Program-made: the position numbers and the translations under genes
DNA from: Eutreptiella sp. 'Long Island Sound 2002'
Lineage: Eukaryota > Euglenozoa > Euglenophyceae > Eutreptiales > Eutreptiaceae
Reading direction: 5' to 3'
Length of the DNA: 64,000 nucleotides
Assembly: GCA_964036045.1 (NCBI GenBank)
Contig: OZ038382.1
Location: forward strand, 39,448,090 to 39,512,089
In this document: piece by piece, positions 1 to 12,021 of the stretch
Layout of the letters: every line of letters begins with the position of its first letter
How positions within the stretch are numbered: position 1 is the first letter of the stretch
Notes under the pieces: generated by a model
Seen by the model: the letters and a program-made list of their open reading frames with translations, nothing else
What the model was told of the DNA's origin: nothing
Databases searched by the model: none

Positions 1-182
1 GTGCTACTTGCCGACACAATATCTCAAAATTGAATTCGGGACTTTCTGTCAAATTATTGCAGCTCCCCCTTCAGGGTTCCGGGAGGGCATTAGGCGACAA
101 TTCAGAAGGGTCGTGTTCCATATTTTTGCAAAAAAGGTTCATTTTGGTACGCCACATTTATTGGATTTCCAGGTTGCTGCGT

Positions 183-196
183 GGTGGTTGGCTGGG
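183..196 (+). other. Two-tier G-quadruplex-like motif in the monomer
   Basis: GGTGGTTGGCTGGG has four G-tracts separated by 1, 2 and 2 bases, which fits a two-quartet quadruplex pattern. It recurs in almost every copy, with occasional damage, for example TCGTTGG near 20970 and TAGTGG near 13070. Folding has not been shown; this is a motif observation only. Confidence 0.5.
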
Positions 197-290
197 CTGT
201 ACGCATGCTTTCGTAAAGTGGCACCTTTGGCCCTACCCGTTGAAGTTTTCGCTCTGGTCCACTGCCACCACACACCCACACTGCCATTGC

Positions 291-316
291 ACCCCCTGCC
301 ACCCCCCCGCGCGCGC
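291..316. other. C-run plus alternating CG tract in the monomer
   Basis: Two C-runs separated by a few bases are followed by about four CG dinucleotides. The complementary strand therefore carries G-runs, and the CG tract is of the kind that can adopt Z-DNA. Length varies between copies: the tract is extended near 47460, 48300 and 62030, and the last C-run is shortened with more CG in copies near 16100, 16930 and 17760. This is the main source of 2-base length change in the array. Confidence 0.65.
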
Positions 317-345
317 TCGCTCGCCTCGTCTCGTCAAGCCAAGGC

Positions 346-385
346 ATGGCTGGCTTGGCTTGGCATGGTATGGTATGGCTTGGTG
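346..385 (+). repeat. Degenerate TGGYW pentanucleotide block inside the monomer
   Basis: Eight consecutive 5-base words read ATGGC, TGGCT, TGGCT, TGGCA, TGGTA, TGGTA, TGGCT, TGGTG. The block is present in every monomer, so the satellite contains a fossil or maintained 5-bp tandem repeat. GG occurs every five bases, giving possible two-quartet G-quadruplexes on the plus strand. Class B monomers read CTCGGTGTG at the end in place of CTTGGTGCG. Confidence 0.9.
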
Positions 386-1679
386 CGAGAGCCAGGTGCT
401 TTCATAATGAAGTGCGGTGCTACTTGCCGACACAATATCTCAAAATCGAATTCGTGACTTTCTGTCAAGTTATTGCAGCTCCCCCTTCAGGGTTCCGGGA
501 AGGCATTAGGCGACAATTTAGAAGGGGCATGTTCCATATTTTTGCAAAAAAAGGTTCGTTTTGGTACGCCACATTTATTTGATTTCCAGGTTGCTGCGTG
601 GTGGTTGGCTGGGCTGTACGCATGCTTTCGTAAAGTGGCACCTTTGGCCCTACCCGTTGAAGTTTTCGCTCTGGTCCACTGCCACCACACACCCACACTG
701 CCATTGCACCCCCCGCCACCCCCCCACGCGCGCTCGCTCGCCTAGTCTCGTCAAGCCAAGGCATGGCTGGCTTGGCTTGGCATGGTATGGTATGGCTTGG
801 TGCTAGAGCCAGGTGCTTTCATAATGAAGTGCGGTGCTACTTGCCGACACAATATCTCAAAATTGAATTCGGGACTTTCTGTCAAATTATTGCAGCTCCC
901 CCTTCAGGGTTCCGGGAAGGCATTAGGCGACAATTCAGAAGGGTCGTGTTCCATATTTTTGCAAAAAAGGTTCATTTTGGTACGCCACATTTATTCGATT
1001 TCCAGGTTGCTGCGTGGTGGTTGGCTGGGCTGTACGCATGCTTTCGTAAAGTGGCACCTTTGGCCCTACCCGTTGAAGTTTTCGCTCTGGTCCACTGCCA
1101 CCACACACCCACACTGCCATTGCACCCCCCGCCAACCCCCCGCGCGCGCTCGCTCGCCTCGTCTCGTCAAACCAAGGCATGGCTGGCTTGGCTTGGCATG
1201 GTATGGTATGGCTTGGTGCGAGAGCCAGGTGCTTTCATAATGAAGTGCGGTGCTACTTGCCGACACAATATCTCAAAATTGAATTCGTGACTTTCTGTCA
1301 AATTATTGCAGCTCCCCCTTCAGGGTTCCGGGAGGGCATTAGGCGACAATTTAGAAGGGGTATGTCCCATATTTTTGCAAAAAAGGTTCATTTTGGTACG
1401 CCACATTTATTGGATTTCCAGGTTGCTGCGTGGTGGTTGGCTGGGCTGTACGCATGCCTTCGTAAAGTGGCACCTTTGGCCCTACCCGTTGAAGTTTTCG
1501 CTCTGGTCCACTGCCACCACACACCCACACTGCCATTCCACCCCCCGCCACCCCCCCGCGCGCGCTCGCTCGCCTCGTCTCGTCAAGCCAAGGCATGGCT
1601 GGCTTGGCTTGGCATGGTATGGTATGGCTTGGTGCTAGAGCCAGGTGCTTTCGTAATGAAGTGCGGTGCTACTTGCCGA

Positions 1680-4548
1680 CACAACATCTCAAAATTGAAT
1701 TCGTGACTTTCTGTCAAGTTATTGCAGCTCCCCCTTCAGGGTTCCGGGAAGGCATTAGGCGACAATTTAGAAGGGGCATGTTCCATATTTTTGCAAAAAA
1801 GGTTCATTTTGGTACGCCACATTTATTGGATTTCCAGGTTGCTGCGTGGTGGTTGGCTGGGCTGTACGCATGCTTTCGTAAAGTGGCACCTTTGGCCCTA
1901 CCTGTTGAGTTTTTCGCTCTGGTCCACTGCCACCACACACCCACACTGCCATTGCACCCCCCGCCACCCCTCCGCGCGCGCTCTCTCGCCCCGTCTCGTC
2001 AAGCCAGGGCATGGCTGGCTTGGCTTGGCATGGTATGGTATGGCTCGGTGTGAGAGTCAGGTGCTTTCATAATGAAGTGCGGTGATCCTTGCCGACACAA
2101 TATCTCAAAATCGAATTCAGACTTTCTGTCAAATCATTGCATTTCCCCCTTCAGGGTTCCGGGAAGGCATTAGGCGACAATTTAGAAGGGGCATGTTCCA
2201 TATTTTTGCAAAAAAGTTTAATTTTGGTACGCCACATTTATTGGAATTTCAGGTTGCTGCGTGGTGGTTGGCTGGGCTGTACGCATGCTTTCGTAAAGTG
2301 GCACCTTTGGCCCTACCCGTTGAATTTTTAGCTCTGGTCCACTGCCACCACACACCCACACTGCCATTGCACCCCCCGCCACCCCCCCACGCGCGCTCGC
2401 TCGCCTCGTCTCGTCAAGCCAAGGCATGGCTGGCTTGGCTTGGCATGGTATGGTATGGCTTGGTGCGAGAGCCAGGTGCTTTCATAATGAAGTGCGGTGC
2501 TACTTGCCGACACAATATCTCAAAATTGAATTCGTGACTTTCTGTCAAGTTATTGCAGCTCCCCCTTCAGGGTTCCGGGAAGGCATTAGGCGACAATTTA
2601 GAAGGGGCATGTTCCATATTTTTGCAAAAAAAGTTCGTTTTGGTACGCCACATTTATTTGATTTCCAGGTTGCTGCGTGGTGGTTGGCTGGGCTGTACGC
2701 ATGCTTTCGTAAAGTGGCACCTTTGGCCCTACCCGTTGAAGTTTTCGCTCTGGTCCACTGCCACCACACACCCACACTGCCATTGCACCCCCCGCCACCC
2801 CCCCACGCGCGCTCTCTCGCCCCGTCTCGTCAAGCCAGGGCATGGCTGGCTTGGCTTGGCATGGTATGGTAAGGCTCGGTGTGAGAGTCAGGTGCTTTCA
2901 TAATGAAGTGCGGTGATACTTGCCGACACAACATCTCAAAATTGAATTCGTGACTTTCTGTCAAGTTATTGCAGCTCCCCCTTCAGGGTTCCGGGAAGGC
3001 ATTAGGCGACAATTTAGAAGGGGCATGTTCCATATTTTTGCAAAAAAGGTTCATTTTGGTACGCCACATTTATTGGATTTCCAGGTTGCTGCGTGGTGGG
3101 TGGCTGGGCTGTACGCATGCTTTCGTAAAGTGGCACCTTTGGCCCTACCCGTTGAAGTTTTCGCTCTGGTCCACTGCCACCACACACCCACACTGCCATT
3201 GCACCCCCCGCCACCCCCCCGCGCGCGCTCGCTCGCCTCGTCTCGTCAAGCCAAGGCATGGCTGGCTTGGCTTGGCATGGTATGGTATGGCTTGGTGCGA
3301 GAGCCAGGTGCTTTCATAATGAAGTGCGGTGCTACTTGCCGACACAACATCTCAAAATTGAATTCGTGACTTTCTGTCAAGTTATTGCAGCTCCCCCTTC
3401 AGGGTTCCGGGAAGGCATTAGGCGACAATTTAGAAGGGGCATGTTCCATATTTTTGCAAAAAAGGTTCATTTTGGTACGCCACATTTATTGGATTTCCAG
3501 GTTGCTGCGTGGTGGTTGGCTGGGCTGTACGCATGCTTTCGTAAAGTGGCACCTTTGGCCCTACCCGTTGAAGTTTTCGCTCTGGTCCACTGCCACCACA
3601 CACCCACACTGCCATTGCACCCCCCGCCACCCCTCCGCGCGCGCTCTCTCGCCCCGTCTCGTCAAGCCAGGGCATGGCTGGCTTGGCTTGGCATGGTATG
3701 GTATGGCTCGGTGTGAGAGTCAGGTGCTTTCATAATGAAGTGCGGTGATCCTTGCCGACACAATATCTCAAAATCGAATTCAGACTTTCTGTCAAATCAT
3801 TGCATTTCCCCCTTCAGGGTTCCGGGAAGGCATTAGGCGACAATTTAGAAGGGGCATGTTCCATATTTTTGCAAAAAAGTTTAATTTTGGTACGCCACAT
3901 TTATTGGATTTTCAGGTTGCTGCGTGGTGGTTGGCTGGGCTGTACGCATGCTTTCGTAAAGTGGCACCTTTGGCCCTACCCGTTGAATTTTTAGCTCTGG
4001 TCCACTGCCACCACACACCCACACTGCCATTGCACCCCCCGCCACCCCCCCACGCGCGCTCGCTCGCCTCGTCTCGTCAAGCCAAGGCATGGCTGGCTTG
4101 GCTTGGCATGGTATGGTATGGCTTGGTGCGAGAGCCAGGTGCTTTCATAATGAAGTGCGGTGCTACTTGCCGACACAATATCTCAAAATTGAATTCGTGA
4201 CTTTCTGTCAAGTTATTGCAGCTCCCCCTTCGGGGTTCCGGGAAGGCATTAGGCGACAATTTAGAAGGGGCATGTTCCATATTTTTGCAAAAAAGGTTCG
4301 TTTTGGTACGCCACATTTATTTGATTTCCAGGTTGCTGCGTGGTGGTTGGCTGGGCTGTACGCATGCTTTCGTAAAGTGGCACCTTTGGCCCTACCCGTT
4401 GAGGTTTTCGCTCTGGTCCACTGCCACCACACACCCACACTGCCATTGCACCCCCCGCCACCCCTCCGCGCGCGCTCTCTCGCCCCGTCTCGTCAAGCCA
4501 GGGCATGGCTGGCTTGGCTTGGCATGGTATGGTAAGGCTCGGTGTGAG
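1680..4548. repeat. Higher-order duplication, period 1663 bp (four monomers)
   Basis: Rare variants recur 1663 bases apart. GGTGATCCTTGCC is near 2081 and 3744. TCATTGCATTTCC is near 2133 and 3796. TTGAATTTTTAGC is near 2321 and 3984. GGTAAGGCTCGG is near 2869 and 4532. The shared run implies that a block of about 1.2 kb or more was duplicated as part of a tetramer. Edges are approximate. Confidence 0.8.
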
Positions 4549-6239
4549 AGTCAGGTGCTTTCATAATGAAATGCGGTGATACTTGCCGACACAATATCTC
4601 AAAATCGAATTCAGACTTTCTGTCAAATTATTGCATTTCCCCCTTCAGGGTTCCGGGAAGGCATTAGGCGACAATTTAGAAGGGGCATGTTCCATATTTT
4701 TGCAAAATAGGTTCATTTTGGTACGCCACATTTATTGGATTTTCAGGTTGCTGCGTGGTGGTTGGCTGGGCTGTACGCATGCTTTCGTAAAGTGGCACCT
4801 TTGGCCCTACCCGTTGAAGTTTTCGCTCTGGTCCACTGCCACCACACACCCACACTGCCATTGCACCCCCCGCCACCCCCCCACGCGCGCTCGCTCGCCT
4901 CGTCTCGTCAAGCCAAGGCATGGCTGGCTTGGCTTGGCATGGTATGGTATGGCTTGGTGCAAGAGCCAGGTGCTTTCATAATGAAGTGCGGTGCTACTTG
5001 CCGACACAATATCTCAAAATTGAATTCGTGACTTTCTGTCAAATTATTGCAGCTCCCCCTTCAGGGTTCCGGGAAGGCATTAGGCGACAATTTAGAAGGG
5101 GCATGTCCCATATTTTCGCAAAAAAGGTTCATTTTGGTACGCCACATTTATTGGATTTCCAGGTTGCTGCGTGGTGGTTGGCTGGGCTGTACGCATGCTT
5201 TCGTAAAGTGGCACCTTTGGCCCTACCCGTTGAAGTTTTCGCTCTGGTCCACTCCCACCACACACCTACACTGCCATTGCACCCCCCGCCAACCCCCCGC
5301 GCGCGCTCGGTCGCCTCGTCTCGTCAAGCCAAGGCATGGCTGGCTTGGCTTGGCATGGTATGGTATGGCTTGGTGCGAGAGCCAGGTGCTTTCATAATGA
5401 ATTGCGGTGCTACTTGCCGACACAATATCTCAAAATTGAATTCGGGACTTTCTGTCAAATTATTGCAGCTCCCCCTTCAGGGTTCCGGGAAGGCATTAGG
5501 CGACAATCTAGAAGGGTCATGTTCCATATTTTTGCAAAAAAGGTTCATTTTGGTACGCCACATTTATTGGATTTCCAGGTTGCTGCGTGGTGGTTGGCTG
5601 GGCTGTACGCATGCTTTCGTAAAGTGGCACCTTTGGCCCTACCCGTTGAAGTTTCCGCTCTGGTCCACTGCCACCACACACCTACACTGCCATTGCACCC
5701 CCCGCCAACCCCCCGCGCGCGCTCGCTCGCCTCGTCTCGTCAAGCCAAGGCATGGCTGGCTTGGCTTGGCATGGTATGGTATGGCTTGGTGCGAGAGCCA
5801 GGTGCTTTCATAATGAAGTGCGGTGCTACTTGCCGACACAATATCTCAAAATTGAATTCGTGACTTTCTGTCAAGTTATTGCAGCTCCCCCTTCAGGGTT
5901 CGGGGAAGGCATTAGGCGACAATTTAGAAGGGGCATGTTCCATATTTTTGCAAAAAAGGTTCATTTTGGTACGCCACATTTATTGGATTTCCAGGTTGCT
6001 GCGTGGTGGTTGGCTGGGCTGTACGCGTGCTTTCGTAAGATGGCACCTTTGGCCCTACCCGTTGAAGTTTTCGCTCTGGTCCACTGCCACCACACACCCA
6101 CACTGCCATTGCACCCCCCTCACCCCCCCGCGCGCGCTCGCTCGCCTCGTCTCGTCAAGCCAAGGCATGGCTGGCTTGGCTTGGCATGGTATGGTATGGC
6201 TTGGTGCGAGAGCCAGGTGCTTTCATAATGAAGTGCGGT

Positions 6240-8372
6240 GCTACTTGCCGACACAATATCTCAAAATTGAAATCGTGACTTTCTGTCAAGTTATTGCAGC
6301 TCCCCCTTCAGGGTTCGGGAAAGGCATTAGGCGACAATTTAGAAGGGGCATGTTCCATATTTTTGCAAAAAAGGTTCATTTTGGTACGCCACATTTATTG
6401 GATCTTCAGGTTGCTGCGTGGTGGTTGGCTGGGCTGTACGCATGCTTTCGTAAAGTGGCACCTTTGGCCCTACCCGTTGAAGTATTCGCTCTGGTCCACT
6501 GCCACCACACACCCACACTGCCATTGCAGGCCCCCGCCACCCCTCCGCGCGCGCTCTCTCGCCCCGTCTCGTCAAGCCAGGGCATGGCTGGCTTGGCTTG
6601 GCATGGTATGGTATGGCTCGGTGTGAGAGTCAGGTGCTTTCATAATGAAGTGCGGTGATACTTGCCGACACAATATCTCAAAATCGAATTCAGACTTTCT
6701 GTCAAATTATTGCATTTCCCCCTTCAGGGTTCCGGGAAGGCATTAGGCGACAATTTAGAAGGGGCATGTTCCATATTTTTGCAAAAAAGGTTCATTTTGG
6801 TACGCCACATTTATTGGATTTCCAGGTTGCTGCGTGGTGGTTGGCTGGGCTGTACGCATGCTTTCGTAAAGTGGCACCTTTGGCCCTACCCGTTGAAGTT
6901 TTCGCTCTGGTCCACTGCCACCACACACCCACACTGCCATTGCACCCCCCGCCACCCCCCCGCGCGCGCTCGCTCGCCTCGTCTCATCAAGCCAAGGCAT
7001 GGCTGGCTTGGCTTGGCATGGTATGGTATGGCTTGGTGCGAGAGCCAGGTGCTTTCATAATGAAGTGCGGTGCTACTTGCGGACACACTATCTCAAAATT
7101 GAAATCGTGACTTTCTGTCCAGTTATTGCAGCTCCCCCTTCAGGGTTCCGGGAAGGCATTAGGCGACAATTTAGAAGGGTCATGTTCCATATTTTTGCAA
7201 AAAAGGTTCATTTTGGTACGCCACATTTATTGGATTTCCAGGTTGCTGCGTGGTGGTTGGCTGGGCTGTACGCATGCTTTCGTAAAGTGGCACCTTTGGC
7301 CCTACCCGTTGAAGTTTTCGCTCTGGTCCACTGCCAACACACACCCACACTGCCATTGCACCCCCCGCCACCCCCCCGCGCGCGCTCGCTCGCCTCGTCT
7401 CGTCAAGCCAAGGCATGGCTGGCTTGGCTTGGCATGGTATGGTATGGCTTGGTGCGAGAGCCAGGTGCTTTCATAATGAAGTGCGGTGCTACTTGCCGAC
7501 ACAATATCTCAAAATTGAAATCGTGACTTTCTGTCAAATTATTGCATTTCCCCCTTCAGGGTTCCAGGAAGGCATTAGGCGACAATTTAGAAGGGGCATG
7601 TTCCATATTTTTGCAAAATAGGTTCATTTTGGTATACCACATTTATTGGATTTCCAGGTTGCTGCGTGGTGGTTGGCTGGGCTGTACGCATGCTTTCGTA
7701 AAGTAGCACCTTTGGCCCTACCCGTTGAAGTTTTCGCTCTGGTCCACTGCCACCACACACCCACACTGCCATTGCACCCCCCGCCACCCCCCCGCGCGCG
7801 CTCGCTCGCCTCGTCTCGTCAAGCCAAGGCATGGCTGGCTTGGCTTGGCATGGTATGGTATGGCTTGGTGCGAGAGCCAGGTGCTTTCATAATGAAGTGC
7901 GGTGCTACTTGCCGACACAATATCTCAAAATTGAAATCATGACTTTCTGTCAAGTTATTGCAGCTCCCCCTTCAGGGTTCCGGGAAGGCATTAGGCGACA
8001 ATTTAGAAGGGGCATGTTCCATATTTTTGCAAAAAAGGTTCATTTTGGTACGCCACATTTATTGGATTTCCAGGTTGCTGCGTGGTGGTTGGCTGGGCTG
8101 TACGCATGCTTTCGTAAAGTGGCACCTTTGGCCCTACCCGTTGAAGTTTTCGCTCTGGTCCACTGCCACCACACACCCACACTGCCATTGCACCCCCCGC
8201 CACCCCCCCGCGCGCGCTCGCTCGCCTCGTCTCGTCAAGCCAAGGCATGGCTGGCTTGGCTTGGCATGGTATGGTATGGCTTGGTGCGAGAGCCAGGTGC
8301 TTTCACAATGAAGTGCCGTGCTACTTGCCGACACAATATCTCAAAATTGAAATCGTGACTTTCTGTCAGGTT
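6240..8372. repeat. Cluster of monomers lacking the EcoRI site (GAAATC variant)
   Basis: Five copies here read TTGAAATC in place of TTGAATTC (near 6268, 7099, 7516, 7931 and 8347). One intervening copy, near 6683, keeps GAATTC. The same variant recurs near 10011 and 11257 inside the trimer duplication. The clustering suggests local spread of one mutated monomer. Confidence 0.75.
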
Positions 8373-9529
8373 ATTGCAGCTCTCCCTTCAGGGTTCCAGG
8401 AAGGCATTAGGTGACAATTTAGAAGGGACATGTTCCATATTTTTGCAAAAAAGGTTCATTTTGGTACGCCACATTTATTGGATTTCCAGGTTGCTGCGTG
8501 GTGGTTGGCTGGGCTGTACGCATGCTTTCGTAAAGTGGCACCTTTGGCCCTACCCGTTGAAGTTTTCTCTCTGGTCCACTGCCACCACACACCCACACTG
8601 CCATTGCACCCCCCGCCACCCCTCCGCGCGCGCTCGCTCGCCTCGTCTCGTCAAGCCAAGGCATGGCTGGCTTGGCTTGGCATGGTATGGTATGGCTCGG
8701 TGTGAGAGCCAGGTGCTTTCATAATGAAGTGCGGTGATGCTTGCCGACACAATATCTCAAAATTGAATTCGTGACTTTCTGTCAAGTTATTGCAGCTCCC
8801 CCTTCAGGGTTCCGGGAAGGCATTAGGCGACAATTTGGAAGGGGCATGTTCCATATTTTTGCAAAAAAGGTTCATTTTGGTACGCCACATTTATTGGATT
8901 TCCAGGTTGCTGCGTGGTGGTTGGCTGGGCTGTACGCATGCTTTCGTAAAGTGGCACCTTTGGCCCTACCCGTTGAAGTTTTCGCTCTGGTCCACTGCCA
9001 GCACACACCCACACTGCCATTGCACCCCCCGCCACCCCTCCGCGCGCGCTCTCTCGCCCCGTCTCGTCAAGCCAGGGCATGGCTGGCTTGGCTTGGCATG
9101 GTATGGTATGGCTCGGTGTGAGAGTCAGGTGCTTTCATAATGAAGTGCGGTGATACTTGCCGACACAATATCTCAAAATCGAATTCAGACTTTCTGTCAA
9201 ATTATTGCATTTCCCCCTTCAGGGTTCCGGGAAGGCATTAGGCGACAATTTGGAAGGGGCATGTTCCATATTTTTGCAAAATAGGTTCATTTTGGTACGC
9301 CACATTTATTGGATTTTCAGGTTGCTGCGTGGTGGTTGGCTGGGCTGTACGCATGCTTTCGTAAAGTGGCACCTTTGGCCCTACCCGTTGAATTTTTCGC
9401 TCTGGTCCACTGCCACCACACACCCACACTGCCATTGCACCCCCCGCCACCCCCCCACGCGCGCTCGCTCGCCTCGTCTCGTCAAGCCAAGGCATGGCTG
9501 GCTTGGCTTGGCATGGTATGGTATGGCTC

Positions 9530-12021
9530 GGTGTGACAGTCAGGTGCTTTCATAATGAAGTGCGGTGATACTTGCCGACACAATATCTCAAAATCGAATT
9601 CAGACTTTCTGTCAAATTATTGCATTTCCCCCTTCAGGGTTCCGGGAAGGCATTAGGCGACAATTTAGAAGGGGCATGTTCCATATTTTTGCAAAATCGG
9701 TTCATTTTGGTACGCCACATTTATTGGATTTTCAGGTTGCTGCGTGGTGGTTGGCTGGGCTGTACGCATGCTTTCGTAAAGTGGCACCTTTGGCCCTACC
9801 CGTTGAAGTTTTCGCTCTGGTCCACTGCCACCACACACCCACACTGCCATTGCACCCCCCGCCACCCCCCCGCGCGCGCTCGCTCGCCTCGTCTCGTCAA
9901 GCCAAGGCATGGCTGGCGTGGCTGGGCATGGTATGGTATGGCTTGGTGCGAGAGCCAGGTGCTTTCATAATGAACTGCGGTGCTACTTGCCGACACAATA
10001 TCTCAAAATTGAAATCGTGACTTTCTGTCAAGTTATTGCAGCTCCCCCTTCAGGGTTCCGGAAAGGCATTAGGCGACAATTTAGAAGGGGCATGTTCCAT
10101 ATTTTTGAAAAAAAGGTTCATATTGGTACGCCACATTTATTGGATTTCCAGGTTGCTGCGTGGTGGTTGGCTGGGCTGTACGCATGCTTTCGTAAAGTGG
10201 CACCTTTGGCCCTACCCGTTGAAGTTTTCGCTCTGGTCCACTGCCACCACACACCCACACTGCCATTGCACCCCCCGCCACCCCCCCGCGCGCGCTCGCT
10301 CGCCTCGTCTCGTCAAGCCAAGGCATGGCTGGCTTGGCTTGGCATGGTATGGTATGGCTCGGTGTGAGAGCCAGGTGCTTTCATAATGAAGTGCGGTGAT
10401 ACTTGCCGACACAATATCTCAAAATCGAATTCAGACTTTCTGTCAAGTTATTGCATTTCCCCCTTCAGGGTTCCGGGAAGGCATTAGGCGACAATTTAGA
10501 AGGGGCATGTTCCATATTTTTGAAAAATAGGTTCATTTTGGTACGCCACATTTATTGGATTTTCAGGTTGCTGCGTGGTGGTTGGCTGGGCTGTACGCAT
10601 GCTTTCGTAAAGTGGCACCTTTGGCCCTACCAGTTGAATTTTTCGCTCTGGTCCACTGCCACCACACACCCACACTGCCATTGCACCCCCCGCCACCCCC
10701 CCACGCGCGCTCGCTCGCCTCGTCTCGTCAAGCCAAGGCATGGCTGGCTTGGCTTGGCATGGTATGGTATGGCTCGGTGTGACAGTCAGGTGCTTTCATA
10801 ATGAAGTGCGGTGATACTTGCCGACACAATATCTCAAAATCGAATTCAGACTTTCTGTCAAATTATTGCATTTCCCCCTTCAGGGTTCCGGGAAGGCATT
10901 AGGCGACAATTTAGAAGGGGCATGTTCCATATTTTTGCAAAATAGGTTCATTTTGGTACGCCACATTTATTGGATTTTCAGGTTGCTGCGTGGTGGTTGG
11001 CTGGGCTGTACGCATGCTTTCGTAAAGTGGCACCTTTGGCCCTACCCGTTGAAGTTTTCGCTCTGGTCCACTGCCACCACACACCCACACTGCCATTGCA
11101 CCCCCCGCCACCCCCCCGCGCGCGCTCGCTCGCCTCGTCTCGTCAAGCCAAGGCATGGCTGGCGTGGCTTGGCATGGTATGGTATGGCTTGGTGCGAGAG
11201 CCAGGTGCTTTCATAATGAACTGCGGTGCTACTTGCCGACACAATATCTCAAAATTGAAATCGTGACTTTCTGTCAAGTTATTGCAGCTCCCCCTTCAGG
11301 GTTCCGGAAAGGCATTAGGCGACAATTTAGAAGGGGCATGTTCCATATTTTTGAAAAAAAGGTTCATATTGGTACGCCACATTTATTGGATTTCCAGGTT
11401 GCTGCGTGGTGGTTGGCTGGGCTGTACGCATGCTTTCGTAAAGTGGCACCTTTGGCCCTACCCGTTGAAGTTTTCGCTCTGGTCCACTGCCACCACACAC
11501 CCACACTGCCATTGCACCCCCCGCCACCCCCCCGCGCGCGCTCGCTCGCCTCGTCTCGTCAAGCCAAGGCATGGCTGGCTTGGCTTGGCATGGTATGGTA
11601 TGGCTCGGTGTGAGAGCCAGGTGCTTTCATAATGAAGTGCGGTGATACTTGCCGACACAATATCTCAAAATCGAATTCAGACTTTCTGTCAAGTTATTGC
11701 ATTTCCCCCTTCAGGGTTCCGGGAAGGCATTAGGCGACAATTTAGAAGGGGCATGTTCCATATTTTTGAAAAATAGGTTCATTTTGGTACGCCACATTTA
11801 TTGGATTTTCAGGTTGCTGCGTGGTGGTTGGCTGGGCTGTACGCATGCTTTCGTAAAGTGGCACCTTTGGCCCTACCCGTTGAAGTTTTCGCTCTGGTCC
11901 ACTGCCACCACACACCCACACTGCCATTGCACCCCCCGCCACCCCCCCACGCGCGCTCGCTCGCCTCGTCTCGTCAAGCCAAGGCATGGCTGGCTTGGCT
12001 TGGCATGGTATGGTATGGCTC
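9530..12021. repeat. Higher-order duplication, period 1246 bp (three monomers)
   Basis: Rare variants recur exactly 1246 bases apart. GTGACAGTCAGG is near 9533 and 10779. ATGGCTGGCGTGGCT is at 9909 and 11155. ATGAACTGCGG is near 9969 and 11215. The A-run variant TTTTTGAAAAAAAGG with CATATTGG is near 10103 and 11349, and TTTGAAAAATAGG is near 10519 and 11765. The two copies are almost identical, so this is a recent trimer duplication. Confidence 0.85.

Larger units (their letters stand above)
1..416 (+). repeat. Reference monomer, with internal anatomy
   Basis: This is the first complete copy if the unit is phased to GTGCTACTTGCCGAC. In order it holds an EcoRI site at 32-37, a T-run then A-run at 123-135, a GG-rich segment at 183-196, an SphI site (GCATGC) at 203-208, a CACACCCACAC segment near 270-280, C-runs at 292-308, alternating CG at 308-316, a pentanucleotide block at 346-385, and the class-diagnostic segment around 380-398. 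The next copy is 417-833 (one extra A in the A-run), then 834-1249. The phase is arbitrary because no natural start is visible. Confidence 0.9.

Noticed and set aside
60-95. Pol III B-box-like GGGTTCCGGGA, suggesting a tRNA-derived SINE monomer
   Set aside because: Key B-box positions do not match (no GGTTCRA), no paired A box at proper spacing, and no A-rich tail or target duplications around monomers.
1-416. CENP-B-box-like sequence around TTTCGTAAAGTGGC
   Set aside because: Only the TTCG part fits the box consensus; the required downstream A and CGGG are missing.
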